A stretch of DNA of 36,117 nt from an uncultured Eubacteriaceae bacterium (GCA_946495765.1 CAMMEG010000005.1:1-36117), one strand, 5' to 3'. Counted from the first letter of the stretch, positions 9,073 through 20,282 are shown. Made by a program: numbers and translations. The notes: generated by a model from the letters alone, not told the origin.

Positions 9073-9399
9073 TTAAATAAAACCATATAATTTTAATAGG
9101 CCTAATATAAGAGATATTATTGTTAAAGCATAAGCTACAGTACGTTTGTTTGTTTTAATGTGAACAATAATAGCTAATACACTTAATAAACCTATAATGT
9201 AAGTAATTACTTTAACTAATATATAATTTGTAGGTATAGATGTAGCACCTACAATTGATATACCCATACTTAGTATAGATAATATATAAAACATTATTTT
9301 TTTTACAGTTTCATTTTTAGCTAGTAACAAAAATGAGATACCTAAAATACTTATTGCAACTAAAATTACAAATGATAAGAATAAAATTCCTAATGCCAT
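9073..9399 (-). CDS. Small integral membrane protein (108 aa), unknown function
   Basis: ORF track; about four hydrophobic segments; SD AAAGGAG upstream. Confidence 0.65.
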   Translation of the reverse strand: MALGILFLSFVILVAISILGISFLLLAKNETVKKIMFYILSILSMGISIVGATSIPTNYILVKVITYIIGLLSVLAIIVHIKTNKRTVAYALTIISLILGLLKLYGFI

Positions 9400-9527
9400 A
9401 GTTATGCACTCCTTTTCTTTTTTAATTATAAAATTATTTTTTTTATTTTGTTTGTTTTTGTTTATGTATATAATTTACCACATAATTATGAAGAAATTTA
9501 TAATATAATTCTAAAGAATTATAAAGA

Positions 9528-10550
9528 TTAATTTATTGTATCAAGAACTATTTTTATTTTAAATATATCATTATTTTTAATAATTTCAATATTACCTCCG
9601 TAGCTATTAACTATTGTAGCTATGCTATTTAACCCAATTTTATGGCTTTCTATTTTAGATTTGTTAATATCTTTTATATAGTTTTGTTGTATAATAATAA
9701 GTTTTTGATCTTTATGGCTAATAATAAGGGCTACATTTTTTGTTGAATCAGCATATTTTTCTATATTTGAGGCTATGTTATCAAATATACGTCTTAAGTC
9801 TTCTATTTTAAAAGTACATTTAAATATAGTACAATTTGTTAAATCTATTTTACAATTAAACTTTTCTTCTAATATTTCTTCCCATTCATAAGCCAACTGC
9901 TCCATTAATAGCTTGCCATTTTCAATAGTTTCAAGCGATTTGTTTTCTTTACCTAATAATTTATCTGTAAGAATCTTTATTTGTTCTGCTTTTGTTTGTA
10001 TAATATTTATATATGACTTAAATTCTTCATTAGTTAAGTTTTCTTTATTTTTTATATAGTCAGAGTAAGATAAAATAGAGGTAAGAGGTGTTCTTATGTC
10101 GTGGGATAATGAGCGTATCATTTCTTCTCTTTCTTTTTTCAAATTTTCTTCTTGTTTAAAAAGTTCTCTTTGAGATAGAGCAAGATAATTAATACTTTCA
10201 GCTAACTGAGTTAATTCATTATTACCTTCCACTTTTATAGTAAAATCCATATTATTTTGTTTTAAGTATTCTACGCTCTTTATTATATATGATAAATAAG
10301 AAATTTTTTGTCCGAATAAAAATAAAAATATAGATAGAAAAATAAATACACTTGCAGATAAACATATACTTTTTATCCAAACCATAAAAATGTTTTGTTG
10401 TACTGTATTTAAAGCTATATCTCCATTAGATAAATAAGCTTCTAATATAGATACAGAGGTAATATATAACGCATAAAATGAAAATAAAAAGATAGCAGTA
10501 CTAGCTAATAGAATTTCTAGAATTTCTTTTAATAATTTCTTTCTAATCAA
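9528..10550 (-). CDS. Sensor histidine kinase (two TM, HAMP-like, HisKA/HATPase)
   Basis: REEMIRSLSHDIRTPLTSILSYSDYI H-box; pairs with the adjacent regulator. Confidence 0.88.
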   Translation of the reverse strand: MIRKKLLKEILEILLASTAIFLFSFYALYITSVSILEAYLSNGDIALNTVQQNIFMVWIKSICLSASVFIFLSIFLFLFGQKISYLSYIIKSVEYLKQNNMDFTIKVEGNNELTQLAESINYLALSQRELFKQEENLKKEREEMIRSLSHDIRTPLTSILSYSDYIKNKENLTNEEFKSYINIIQTKAEQIKILTDKLLGKENKSLETIENGKLLMEQLAYEWEEILEEKFNCKIDLTNCTIFKCTFKIEDLRRIFDNIASNIEKYADSTKNVALIISHKDQKLIIIQQNYIKDINKSKIESHKIGLNSIATIVNSYGGNIEIIKNNDIFKIKIVLDTIN

Positions 10551-11253
10551 TGTAATACCCCTTTCCCCAAGCCGTTTTTATATACTTAGGATTTTTAGAA
10601 TTATCACCTATTTTTTTACGTAAGTTTTTTATATGAACCATTATTGTACTATCACCTATAGCATCTTCTTCCCAAATACTTTGATAAATATTTTCTAAAG
10701 AATATATTTTTTTAGGATGTGTTATAAAAAGTTCTAAGATTTTAAATTCAGTATATGTTAATACTATAACGTTATTTTCTTTAATAACAGATTGAGTTTC
10801 TAAATCTAATATTAAATCTTTAAACATAATTTTTTTATTATTTTGATTTTTTGTTGTGCTTTGTTTAGTATTTTGTGTATAATTTTGTACTCTTCTAAGT
10901 AATGATTTAACCCTTAATAAAAGTTCCATATTAGAAAAAGGTTTTGCTATATAATCATCAGCACCAACAGAAAAGCCCATAACTTTGTCAGATTCACCTG
11001 TATATGCTGTCAAAAATATAATAGGTGCTAAGTATTTCTTTCTTATTTCCGAACCAGCTACAAATCCAGTCATTATAGGCATATTTACATCTAAAATATA
11101 TAAATCTATATCATCATTTGAAAGGTCTAAAGCTTCTTTTCCATTTTCTGCTAATATAACTTCATATCCTTCTCCTATAAGTAATAAATTTAATATATCT
11201 CTTATATCTTTTTCATCATCAGCTATTAATATTTTAGTTTTTTTATTATCCAT
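10543..11253 (-). CDS. OmpR-family response regulator
   Basis: KILIADDEKDIRDIL, DLYILDVNMP, winged-helix C-terminus (LTYTEFKILELFITHP...KNLRKKIGD...WGKGYYI). Confidence 0.9.
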   Translation of the reverse strand: MDNKKTKILIADDEKDIRDILNLLLIGEGYEVILAENGKEALDLSNDDIDLYILDVNMPIMTGFVAGSEIRKKYLAPIIFLTAYTGESDKVMGFSVGADDYIAKPFSNMELLLRVKSLLRRVQNYTQNTKQSTTKNQNNKKIMFKDLILDLETQSVIKENNVIVLTYTEFKILELFITHPKKIYSLENIYQSIWEEDAIGDSTIMVHIKNLRKKIGDNSKNPKYIKTAWGKGYYID

Positions 11254-11328
11254 ATTAAACTCCTTTTTATTTGTTTTATTTTAAATTATACAAGTATAGT
11301 AAATTAAATGCAAATAATTTAATTGTGT

Positions 11329-11373
11329 TAAATAAAAAAGTTATTTCTATTAAAATTAGAAATAACTTTTTTA
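11329..11373 (-). terminator. Terminator-like hairpin between the XRE gene and the two-component operon
   Basis: AAAAAAGTTATTTCTA...TAGAAATAACTTTTTT. Confidence 0.6.
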
Positions 11374-11392
11374 TTATAGTTAATATATAGAT

Positions 11393-11478
11393 TTATTTTT
11401 TAAAATAAAAATTATAGATAGGTTTTTATTATAGTTTTTACTGTATAAAAATAGTAGGAATATCTTATTTTTAGTATG
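11393..11478 (-). repeat. Dispersed structured repeat, copy D (degenerate)
   Basis: Reverse complement ATACTAAAAATAAGATATTCCTACTATTTTTATACAGTAAAAACTATAATAAAAACCTATCTATAATTTTTATTTTAAA. Confidence 0.65.
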
Positions 11479-11506
11479 CAGTATTAAGAAATTTATTTAT
11501 TATTAT

Positions 11507-12481
11507 TCATTTTTTATTTTTTATAAAAGGAGCAAGATTACTTAAAAAATCTATATTTCCATTGGCAATGCAGTCATTTATAATATTATAGATAGTGTCA
11601 CTAGATAAAAAAGGAGCAAATCCAATAATATTATCTAAACCATTATTTTCATATATTTTCAATACAATATCATTTAAAGTATCTTTATCAATAAAAGGAG
11701 CAAGACTAACTAAATCATTAATATCATCTAAATTATTACTAGAAATAACTTTATATGCAATATTAGAAATAGATTGATTAGATAAAAAAGGAGCAAATCC
11801 AATAATATTATCTAAACCATTATTTTCATATATTTTCAATACAATATCATTTAAAGTATCTTTATCAATAAAAGGAGCAAGACCAACTAAATCATTAATA
11901 TCATCTAAATTATTACTAGAAACAACTTTATATGTAATATTAGAGATAATATTTTTAGATAAAAAAGGAGCAAGGCTAATTAAGGCATTAATATCTTCTA
12001 TCATATTATTTTCATAAAATTTAAGAACAATATCATCTAAACTATTTTCATCAATAAAAGGAGCAATACTACATATTTCAGAAATAGATATATTATTATT
12101 TTTATTTTGAAAATCAATTTTTGTAGAAATTCCTTTTTCAAAAATTTTTTTAGTTTGACTTGGTTTTAATATAGGTGCAACTTCTTTAAATTCATCTAAG
12201 TCAATTTCATTTTCTTCTAAGTAATTATCAATATTTTCATTTGTAATATTTTCTATAATTTTAATATTTTTGCCAAGTAATTCATCAATAGTAATATCTA
12301 AAATTTCACAAATTTCAGGTAATTTTGAAATATCGGGCATAGACTGACCACGTTCCCAGTTAGATACAGCCTGAAAGCTAATATTTAGACTATCAGCTAA
12401 TTCTAATTGGGTCATATTTTTTTCCTTTCTAAATTTACAAATTTTTTGTCCTATGTTTTTCATATTAAACATAAATATCAT
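11507..12481 (-). CDS. XRE/HTH regulator with C-terminal tandem 'LAPF' repeats
   Basis: N-terminal HTH IGQKICKFRKEKNMTQLELADSLNISFQAVSNWERGQSMPDI; C-terminus is a series of ~28-30 aa helical repeats each containing (L/F)APF(I/L). Confidence 0.85.
   Translation of the reverse strand: MIFMFNMKNIGQKICKFRKEKNMTQLELADSLNISFQAVSNWERGQSMPDISKLPEICEILDITIDELLGKNIKIIENITNENIDNYLEENEIDLDEFKEVAPILKPSQTKKIFEKGISTKIDFQNKNNNISISEICSIAPFIDENSLDDIVLKFYENNMIEDINALISLAPFLSKNIISNITYKVVSSNNLDDINDLVGLAPFIDKDTLNDIVLKIYENNGLDNIIGFAPFLSNQSISNIAYKVISSNNLDDINDLVSLAPFIDKDTLNDIVLKIYENNGLDNIIGFAPFLSSDTIYNIINDCIANGNIDFLSNLAPFIKNKK
11604..11957 (-). repeat. Two tandem 177-bp (59-codon) direct repeat units inside the XRE gene
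   Basis: GATAAAAAAGGAGCAAATCCAATAATATTATCTAAACC at 11604 recurs at 11781; near-identical over the 177-bp period; a diverged third unit starts at 11958. Confidence 0.9.
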
Positions 12482-12582
12482 TCCTTTCTTATATGGTTTA
12501 TAAGATTAGTATAAAGAACAAAGTTTAAAAAGTCTAACAAGTGCTAGTTGAGTTTTAAACTCAAGTAATAATTGAGTAGTAT

Positions 12583-12625
12583 AAAAGGTTATAGTCCAAA
12601 AGAGCTATAACCTTTTATATTATTT
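12583..12625 (-). terminator. Terminator after yfhO-like gene
   Basis: AAAAGGTTATAG...CTATAACCTTTT hairpin. Confidence 0.8.
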
Positions 12626-12640
12626 TAATTAAGTTATAAT

Positions 12641-15529
12641 TTATTTTTTTTTAAGCTTTATATCAACAAAAACATAAACTATAATACCAATTATAGAAAT
12701 AGAGGTTAATATTAATCCAATATTAAATCCTTCAACATGATATTTAAATGAGATTTGATGAGTTCCTTCTTTAACAGGTACACCAATAAGTCCATCGTTA
12801 CCAATTGGAATAGTTTCAGTCTCTTCTCCATCTACAAAGGCAGTAAAGCCCTTATCATAAGGTATAGAGGTAAACATTATACCGTCTTTATTAGCTGTAA
12901 TAGTGCCATTTAAAGAAGTACTATCATAATCATTTACTATTAACATTTCATCAGATAATTCTTTGTATAATTTATTAAAAGTATAGTCATCAAAGCCAGC
13001 TGCATATACTCTAAAGCTACCAGTTTTAGAATAGGTTGTTTCATAAGAACCTTTTCTGTCAAGAGAAAATTCTATATCTACAAAATCTCCAGCTTGTAAT
13101 ATACCAAGGTCTATAAGACTTCTACCAGTAGATATTTCTCTATCAGAAGTTTGATCGTTTATAGTATACTTAAATCTTTTAGAATTTGTAGACTCTACAT
13201 ATAAAAATACTCTTTGAGTTTTTGTGTTATAAGTTCTGGCATAAACAGTAGGGATTAAATCAAGGTTAGTTTCATCATGTAATGTATAAGAATAAGATTG
13301 AACTTCATTTTTTGGTTCTATGTCTACATTATCTGCTCTAAAGTGTTCAACAGGGAATTCTGTTAAAAGTTCATCACTTATATTTGTTGCATTATATACA
13401 AATTCGTTTTGTGTAATAAAAGGTGTTTCTTGTTCTGTTTCCCAATTTTTAACACTGTCATTTACCATAAAACCAACAGATAAAGGTGTCCTATTTTCAT
13501 ATAAATACACATTGTCAAATTGTTTAATAAAATTATAATTTTGATTAGATATTTCTTTGTCTTTAGACATAATATATTTTATATTAAACATAGAGTCTAA
13601 AAGAGGCGTTGGGTCATAATATCTATAAGAGTTACCAGTAGCTGCTATGCCTAAATTTTCTAAAAGTTTAGATGTATCACCATAAGCTAAAGATGAAAAT
13701 AGAGAAAATCCATTGTAATGATACATTGTAGACTCATTTATAGCAGTAAATCTAGCGTATTCTTGTCTAAAAAATTTATTTTCATCTGTGTCATTATCCT
13801 TTATATATTGTAATATGTCATCAGTTGCATCTATATATTCCACATATTTATTTCTATCTGTTGTACCACTATGGAAAAATCCATTAATACAGTTAAATAA
13901 ACTTTCACCAGATATAATAAATAATAAAGTAACTAATATAACAGTTAAAGAATATTTAAAGTTAGATTTAGAAATAGTTGATTTTAATAATATACCACAT
14001 AGGATAATAATAGCTAATGATATAACTATTAAAATATAAAAACCGATAGAAAAAGTTTTTTCTTCTGTAAGATTTATTACATTAGATACTATACCTATGA
14101 TAAATAATATAGTAGCTAATATTATAAAAGTAACAGATGCAATTAAAGAAAAAGTATTATTTTTATTATTATTAGAATTTTTTATATTACAGTTTGATTT
14201 ATAATACACTATTGCAAACATGTATATAAACAATAGTATAATATTAGTAACAATATCACCTAAAGATAAAACATTAGATATATCATCTATAATATTTATT
14301 AAAACATATTCACTTAATAATATATATATAATATATATAGGTATAGTAATATACATAACTAATGGTTTTATACCTTTTATGTGTACTAAGGATTTATACG
14401 CTAACACTAATAATAAAAAGGAATAAATAAAAGTATATCTATGAGGTAAATTTGCAGGAAAGTGGAACCCATGTATTATAAAGTCTAGCTGTTTAAAAAC
14501 AGAACAAGCCAACATAAATATTATTAATATAGCAAAAGATATACGTTCTTTTAATTTTATTTCATTGTTAAAAAAATAAGTAGGCAATAAAATCATTGTT
14601 AAAACACCACTATAAAGATTAGGTAAATCTTCATTTCTAGCTAAAACAACAGGTCTTGCACCAGAAAAATGATTTGTTATTATTTGATAAATATTTTGAT
14701 ACATTTCAAAAGAGGGAAAAGCTGTATCAGAGGTCTGAGTCCTACTAAGTGCAATTACTGTAGGGATAGCAAGAAACATAGTTGTGCCACCAGCTAATAG
14801 GGAAAGTATACCGAATTTAATAATTCTATTTATTATTATTTTAAAATCTTGTTTTAAACTATATTCTGTAAAAACTTTTATTAAAAAGTAGATTGTAGCA
14901 AATATACATACTAAAAATGCTATATAAAAGTTGACAATTATACAAAATATAAGGCTAATAAGATATGTTTTATAAGTTCCATTTTTAACTAATCTATCTA
15001 TACCAAGAGCTACCAATGGGAAAAGATAAATAGAATCTAACCACATTATATTCCAATAAAAGCTAGTTATATAAGCCATAAAAGCATACATTATAGCAAA
15101 TATAGCTAACAATATATTGTCTTTATTAAAAGTATTTTTTAAATAGTATGCAAAACAAAAAGTACATAAAACTATTTTTATAAATACAAAAAATAAAATA
15201 GCTTCTGAAATATATTTGCTTGGAAAAAATAATATAAAAATACTAATAGGACTAGCTGTATAATAGGCTATTTGACTTAAAAATTCTTTCCCAAGTCCGC
15301 CTTGCCAAGAATAAAAAAGACTATCTCCAGTTAATATTTTTTGTCTAAGCTCTTCGTGAAATGGTGCATATTGATGATAAAGATCTACTTTTAATATGCT
15401 ATTTTGTCCAAAAGGGTAAAAACCACAAAAAGCATAAGTTATAAGTACAATAATAGCTGTTACGACTGTTGCTAAAAGAATATAATTATTTTTTTTTATA
15501 ATGTCTTTAATCATATGTTTTCCTTTCAT
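12641..15529 (-). CDS. YfhO-family polytopic membrane protein (putative GT-C-type glycosyltransferase)
   Basis: 962 aa; GFYPFGQNSILKVDLYHQYAPFHEELRQKI...YSWQGGLGKEF and repeated TM segments, large extracytoplasmic C-terminus. Confidence 0.85.
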   Translation of the reverse strand: MKGKHMIKDIIKKNNYILLATVVTAIIVLITYAFCGFYPFGQNSILKVDLYHQYAPFHEELRQKILTGDSLFYSWQGGLGKEFLSQIAYYTASPISIFILFFPSKYISEAILFFVFIKIVLCTFCFAYYLKNTFNKDNILLAIFAIMYAFMAYITSFYWNIMWLDSIYLFPLVALGIDRLVKNGTYKTYLISLIFCIIVNFYIAFLVCIFATIYFLIKVFTEYSLKQDFKIIINRIIKFGILSLLAGGTTMFLAIPTVIALSRTQTSDTAFPSFEMYQNIYQIITNHFSGARPVVLARNEDLPNLYSGVLTMILLPTYFFNNEIKLKERISFAILIIFMLACSVFKQLDFIIHGFHFPANLPHRYTFIYSFLLLVLAYKSLVHIKGIKPLVMYITIPIYIIYILLSEYVLINIIDDISNVLSLGDIVTNIILLFIYMFAIVYYKSNCNIKNSNNNKNNTFSLIASVTFIILATILFIIGIVSNVINLTEEKTFSIGFYILIVISLAIIILCGILLKSTISKSNFKYSLTVILVTLLFIISGESLFNCINGFFHSGTTDRNKYVEYIDATDDILQYIKDNDTDENKFFRQEYARFTAINESTMYHYNGFSLFSSLAYGDTSKLLENLGIAATGNSYRYYDPTPLLDSMFNIKYIMSKDKEISNQNYNFIKQFDNVYLYENRTPLSVGFMVNDSVKNWETEQETPFITQNEFVYNATNISDELLTEFPVEHFRADNVDIEPKNEVQSYSYTLHDETNLDLIPTVYARTYNTKTQRVFLYVESTNSKRFKYTINDQTSDREISTGRSLIDLGILQAGDFVDIEFSLDRKGSYETTYSKTGSFRVYAAGFDDYTFNKLYKELSDEMLIVNDYDSTSLNGTITANKDGIMFTSIPYDKGFTAFVDGEETETIPIGNDGLIGVPVKEGTHQISFKYHVEGFNIGLILTSISIIGIIVYVFVDIKLKKK

Positions 15530-15601
15530 TAAAATCTTGTATATTAAATCATTAAATCTAATATATTATATCATATATTATAAAAATTTAAAGAAGAAAT
15601 T

Positions 15602-16009
15602 TTAATGTTTAAATATAAATATTTTACTGAAAAAATAATTTGATATAACTACAAATACATTGACTAATAGTTTAGATATAATTTCTGGGATTTTTAGCCC
15701 ATTTACCATTATTAACATAAACACAATAGATAGTAAAAGAGAAACTAGCCTAAGAGAAAAAAAGTAAAATATTTCTTTAAATATATTTTGGTTATTTTTA
15801 GTAGATGAAAAAACGAATATTTTATTGGTTATATACGCAAATAATACAGCAAATATCCAAGCTAAACAGGTTGATACAACATAGTGTATATTTAGTTTAT
15901 AATTAGATATATAAAATACAATAGTATCTACAAGTGTGGTTAAAATACCGAATATTAAGTATAAAATTACCTCTTTATTAAATATTTTTTCATATAAATT
16001 TTTAAACAT
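15602..16009 (-). CDS. GtrA-family membrane protein
   Basis: 135 aa, four TM; LIFGILTTLVDTIVFYISNY and C-terminal FFSKIFIFK. Confidence 0.85.
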   Translation of the reverse strand: MFKNLYEKIFNKEVILYLIFGILTTLVDTIVFYISNYKLNIHYVVSTCLAWIFAVLFAYITNKIFVFSSTKNNQNIFKEIFYFFSLRLVSLLLSIVFMLIMVNGLKIPEIISKLLVNVFVVISNYFFSKIFIFKH

Positions 16010-16208
16010 AATTATTTCTCCGTATATTAAAGTATTTATATATTATACCACATATTTTAGATATGAATAGGAGTTTATATAAATTTTAATCAAAAATTTT
16101 ATAAAAATTATAATTTATCTTATAAATTTATATTCATTAGAGGTTTATAAATTTAAAAATTCATTTTAATATTTAATTATCACCAATTAAAAAGTTTTGA
16201 TATTATAT

Positions 16209-16250
16209 TTACAGTAAAAAGCAGTCATTTAAATGACTGCTTTTTATTAA
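16209..16250. terminator. Terminator hairpin
   Basis: AAAAAGCAGTCATTTAAATGACTGCTTTTT. Confidence 0.8.
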
Positions 16251-16252
16251 TA

Positions 16253-16377
16253 AATTAATCTATCACTTTCTTATTGGAAATAAAAATTATAAAAGGTTGT
16301 ATGTTTTAATTTTTATTGAATAAGACATAGTAGGAATAACTGTTTTTGATATAAAATACCAAAAAAATTGATTATTG
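16253..16377 (-). repeat. Dispersed structured repeat, copy C
   Basis: Reverse complement AATCAATTTTTTTGGTATTTTATATCAAAAACAGTTATTCCTACTATGTCTTATTCAATAAAAATTAAAACATACAACCTTTTATAATTTTTATTTCCAATAAGAAAGTGATAGATTAATT. Confidence 0.85.
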
Positions 16378-16392
16378 ATTAAATTAAATATT

Positions 16393-16956
16393 TTAACATC
16401 TTATATTTTTCTTTAATTCTCTCCATTCATCTTCTAATATTGACATTAGTATATTATCTGCATATTTGTTATTGTCAAAAATAGCATCTCGAAGAACACC
16501 TTCACGTTTAAATCCAGTTTTAAGATAAACTCTTTCTGCTTTTGGATTAAATGAGTATACATCTAATTGTAAACGATGAAGATTTAATTCTTCAAATGCA
16601 AAATCACGAGTAGTTTCAACAATCCATGTTCCTATACCTTTTCCACGTTCTTTTGGGTTATAAATGCATAATCTAAAATTAGCACATCTTAAATTAAAGT
16701 CAATCTCATTTATTACACTTTCACCAATAATTCGTCCATTTGGTGAGATAACTAAAAATAGATATCGGTCATCATCTTCAATAGATTTATGAAAAAAGGA
16801 TATAACCTCTTGTTTTGTGAAGAATTCTTTACAACCAGTTAATCGAGCAACTTATTTATCAAGAGGGTTGAAATTTTGATAGTAATCTTCTTCATCATCT
16901 TTTTTGGCAAGTCGTATTATAAAACCATCTTTTTCCCAGCTTTTGTTGAGTTTCAT
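16393..16956 (-). pseudogene. GNAT-family N-acetyltransferase interrupted by one in-frame TAA at codon 35
   Basis: Minus-strand frame MKLNKSWEKDGFIIRLAKKDDEEDYYQNFNPLDK*VARLTGCKEFFTKQEVISFFHKSIEDDDRYLFLVISPNGRIIGESVINEIDFNLRCANFRLCIYNPKERGKGIGTWIVETTRDFAFEELNLHRLQLDVYSFNPKAERVYLKTGFKREGVLRDAIFDNNKYADNILMSILEDEWRELKKNIRC*; TAA at 16854-16852. Confidence 0.85.
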
Positions 16957-16975
16957 TTATATGAGCCTCCTTACT

Positions 16976-17140
16976 TTAAGAAAAAAGTAAAATATTTGTT
17001 TAAAATATATTTTAATTATTTTTAGTAGACAAAAAACAAATACGTTGCTTGTTGTTCAAGTAATATAAGTTATAATGTAGTATTAGATAGATAAAATATA
17101 GAAATATCTATAGGGATAGTTAAAATACCTAATATTAAAT
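16976..17140 (-). pseudogene. Decayed fragment of a gtrA-like gene
   Basis: AAAGTAAAATATTTgTTTAAAATATATTTTaaTTATTTTTAGTAGA...and TATTAGATAgATAAAATA...ATCTA...GGTTAAAATACC(t/g)AATATTAA match 15761-15960 of the intact gtrA gene, with an internal deletion. Confidence 0.65.
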
Positions 17141-17150
17141 TATTTATTAA

Positions 17151-20100
17151 TTAGTTTTTAACAACAGTTAAAGTTACTTTTTCACCATTAATGTTCCATT
17201 CTTTAGTGTATCCGCCATTAGAGCCACTTAATATATCATTAGCTAAAACGTCTTCTTTTATTTGTTTTATATTTTTAGAAATAATATTAGCTATATTTTC
17301 ATTTCCATTATGATATACAGTAATTTTATCTAAAACTTCAAATTCTGCTTCTTTTCTCATAGTTTGAATTTTGCTTATTATTTCTCTAACAAAACCTTCT
17401 TCTAAAAGTTCTGGTGTAAGGTTTATATCTAAAACTACGGTAATGTTTTTATCGCTTTCAGAAACATATCCGTCCATTTGAGCAGTTTCTATTAAAAGGT
17501 CATTTTCACTAAGTTCAATATTTTCATTATCTACTGTAAATTTAATAGAACCATTTTGTTTAAGCTCAGACATAAGTTTAATACCGTCATTTTCTTTTAA
17601 GTAGTTACTTATTGCTGGAATAAGTTTACCATACTTTTTACCAAGAGTTCTAAGTTGAGGCTTAAAGCTATAGTTTGTAAAATCGGATATATCGTCTTTA
17701 AATTCTATATTTTTAATATTAAGCTCTTCTTTAATAATATTTATAAACATATTATCTAAGGTATTGTTAGATTTAACAAACATATTACCAATTGGTTGTC
17801 TATTTTTAATATTAGCTGTATTTCTACCAGCACGACCCGCTACAACTATTGATAAAACATTGTCCATATCTTCTTCTAGTTTTTTATCAATAAGTTTTTC
17901 ATCATAAGTTGGGAAATCACAAAGGTGTACACTTTCTGGTTGGTCTTTAGAAATTTTACAAACTAGGTTTTGGTAAATACTTTCTGCAATAAAAGGCGTA
18001 AATGGAGCAGAAAGTTTTGTAAGAGTAACTAAAACTGTGTATAAAGTCATATAGGCATTAACTTTATCTTGAGGCATATCTTTACCCCAAAATCTTTCTC
18101 TTGAACGTCTTACATACCAGTTACTAAGTTCATCTACAAACTCTGACATGGCTCTTGAGGTCTCTGTAAGTTTATAGTTTTCTAAACCTTCGTCTATAAA
18201 TTTGACTAAAGAATTAAGTTTAGATAAAATCCATTTATCCATAGGTTGTAGTTTATCATATTCTAAAGTATAATTATTTGGGTCAAAATTGTCTATATTA
18301 GCATATAAAACAAAGAAAGCATAAGTATTCCATAATGTGCCCATAAATTTTCTTTGACCTTCATTTACAGCTTCTTCATAAAATCTATTAGGTAACCAAG
18401 GAGAACTATTTGTATAGAAATACCATCTAACAGCATCAGCACCTTGTTTATCTAATACAGTCCAAGGATCTACTACATTTCCTGTGTGTTTACTCATTTT
18501 TTTACCATCTTTATCTTGAACGTGTCCTAAAACAATAACATTTTTATAAGGAGCTTTATCAAATAATAAAGTAGATATAGCCATTAGAGTATAGAACCAA
18601 CCTCTAGTTTGGTCTATAGCTTCAGATATAAAGTCTGCAGGGAAGTTTTGGTTAAATATTTCTTTATTTTCAAATGGATAATGCCATTGTGCAAAAGGCA
18701 TACAGCCAGAATCAAACCAACAGTCAATAACCTCAGTTACTCTAGTCATTTTATTGTTACATTTTGGACAGTTTAAGTGTACATTATCTATATAAGGTTT
18801 GTGAAGTTCTATATCGTCAGGACAATCATAAGACATAGACTTTAATTGCTCTATACTACCAACAGCTTCTCTATGTCCACAGCTACATTCCCAAATAGGA
18901 AGAGGTGTGCCCCAGTATCTTTCTCTTGAAAGTCCCCAGTCAATAACATTTTCTAAAAAGTTACCAAAACGACCTTGCTTAATATTATCAGGCATCCAGT
19001 TTACTGTATTATTATTTTTAACAAGCATATCACGCACTTTTGTCATAGCTATAAACCAAGTATCTCTAGCATAGTATAATAAAGGGGTGTCACATCTCCA
19101 ACAGAAAGGATAGCTATGTTCATAGTTTTCTGCTTTTAAAAGTTTATTTTCTGTTTTTAATTTTTTGATTATACTTTCGTCAGCATCTTTAACAAATACA
19201 CCAGCCCATTCTGTAACTTGCGGTAAAAACTTACCTTCTTCGTCAACAAGTTGAACAAAAGGAAGATTATTAGCTTTACCTACACGGGAGTCATCTTCAC
19301 CAAAGGCTGGAGCGCAATGTACTATACCAGTACCGTCTGTAAGTGTAACATAAGAATCACAAACAACATAGTATGCTTTTTGGTCTTTTACTATATCTTT
19401 AGCATAGTCAAAAAGAGGTTCATATTCTAAGCCTTTAAGTTGTTCTCCTTTGTATTTTTCTATAACTTCTAGATTTTCATCTTCTTCAAAAACTTTAGAA
19501 ATTAAAGCTTCAGCTAAAATATATTTTTCTCCATTTAATGCCACTTTAACATAATTTTCATCAGCATTTACTGTAAGAGCTACATTTGATGGTAATGTCC
19601 ATGGAGTAGTAGTCCATGCTAATAAAAACTCATTTGTTGTTCCTTTTATTAAAAATTTAGCAAAAGCAGATTTATCTTTAACATCTTTATATCCTTGTGC
19701 TACCTCGTGACTAGATAAAGAAGTACCACAACGTGGGCAATAAGGAACTATTTTATGTCCTTTATACAATAATCCTTTATCCCAAATTTGTTTTAAAGCC
19801 CACCATACAGATTCTATATAAGAATTGTGATAAGTAACATAAGGATTATCCATATCTGCCCAAAAGCCAACTCTATCACTCATTTTTCTCCAAAGACTTT
19901 CATATGTGAAGACACTATCTTTACATTCTTTTATAAATGGTTCTACACCATAGTTTTCAATTTGAGGTTTACCACTTATACCAAGTTTTTTTTCTATTTC
20001 AAGTTCAACTGGAAGTCCGTGAGTGTCCCAACCAGCTTTTCTTAATACTTTGTATCCTTTCATAGTCTTATAGCGAGGGATAATATCTTTTACAACACGA

Positions 20101-20282
20101 GTTAAAATGTGACCTATATGTGGTTTACCATTAGCAGTTGGAGGGCCATCAAAAAATGTAAAAATTTCTCCATCTTTTCTACTTTCTATACTTTTTTCAA
20201 ATATGTTATTTTCTTTCCAAAAGTTTAATATCTCTTTTTCTCTTTCAACAAAATCTAAGTTTGTCAAAACCTTATCGTACAT
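17151..20282 (-). CDS. ileS: Isoleucyl-tRNA synthetase
   Basis: 1043 aa; HIGH region [42 protein letters not shown]. Confidence 0.97.
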   Translation of the reverse strand: MYDKVLTNLDFVEREKEILNFWKENNIFEKSIESRKDGEIFTFFDGPPTANGKPHIGHILTRVVKDIIPRYKTMKGYKVLRKAGWDTHGLPVELEIEKKLGISGKPQIENYGVEPFIKECKDSVFTYESLWRKMSDRVGFWADMDNPYVTYHNSYIESVWWALKQIWDKGLLYKGHKIVPYCPRCGTSLSSHEVAQGYKDVKDKSAFAKFLIKGTTNEFLLAWTTTPWTLPSNVALTVNADENYVKVALNGEKYILAEALISKVFEEDENLEVIEKYKGEQLKGLEYEPLFDYAKDIVKDQKAYYVVCDSYVTLTDGTGIVHCAPAFGEDDSRVGKANNLPFVQLVDEEGKFLPQVTEWAGVFVKDADESIIKKLKTENKLLKAENYEHSYPFCWRCDTPLLYYARDTWFIAMTKVRDMLVKNNNTVNWMPDNIKQGRFGNFLENVIDWGLSRERYWGTPLPIWECSCGHREAVGSIEQLKSMSYDCPDDIELHKPYIDNVHLNCPKCNNKMTRVTEVIDCWFDSGCMPFAQWHYPFENKEIFNQNFPADFISEAIDQTRGWFYTLMAISTLLFDKAPYKNVIVLGHVQDKDGKKMSKHTGNVVDPWTVLDKQGADAVRWYFYTNSSPWLPNRFYEEAVNEGQRKFMGTLWNTYAFFVLYANIDNFDPNNYTLEYDKLQPMDKWILSKLNSLVKFIDEGLENYKLTETSRAMSEFVDELSNWYVRRSRERFWGKDMPQDKVNAYMTLYTVLVTLTKLSAPFTPFIAESIYQNLVCKISKDQPESVHLCDFPTYDEKLIDKKLEEDMDNVLSIVVAGRAGRNTANIKNRQPIGNMFVKSNNTLDNMFINIIKEELNIKNIEFKDDISDFTNYSFKPQLRTLGKKYGKLIPAISNYLKENDGIKLMSELKQNGSIKFTVDNENIELSENDLLIETAQMDGYVSESDKNITVVLDINLTPELLEEGFVREIISKIQTMRKEAEFEVLDKITVYHNGNENIANIISKNIKQIKEDVLANDILSGSNGGYTKEWNINGEKVTLTVVKN

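Noticed and set aside
11604-11957. CRISPR-like array
   Set aside because: The 177-bp direct repeats are contiguous, in frame inside a coding gene and have no spacers. No CRISPR array or cas gene seen in the window.
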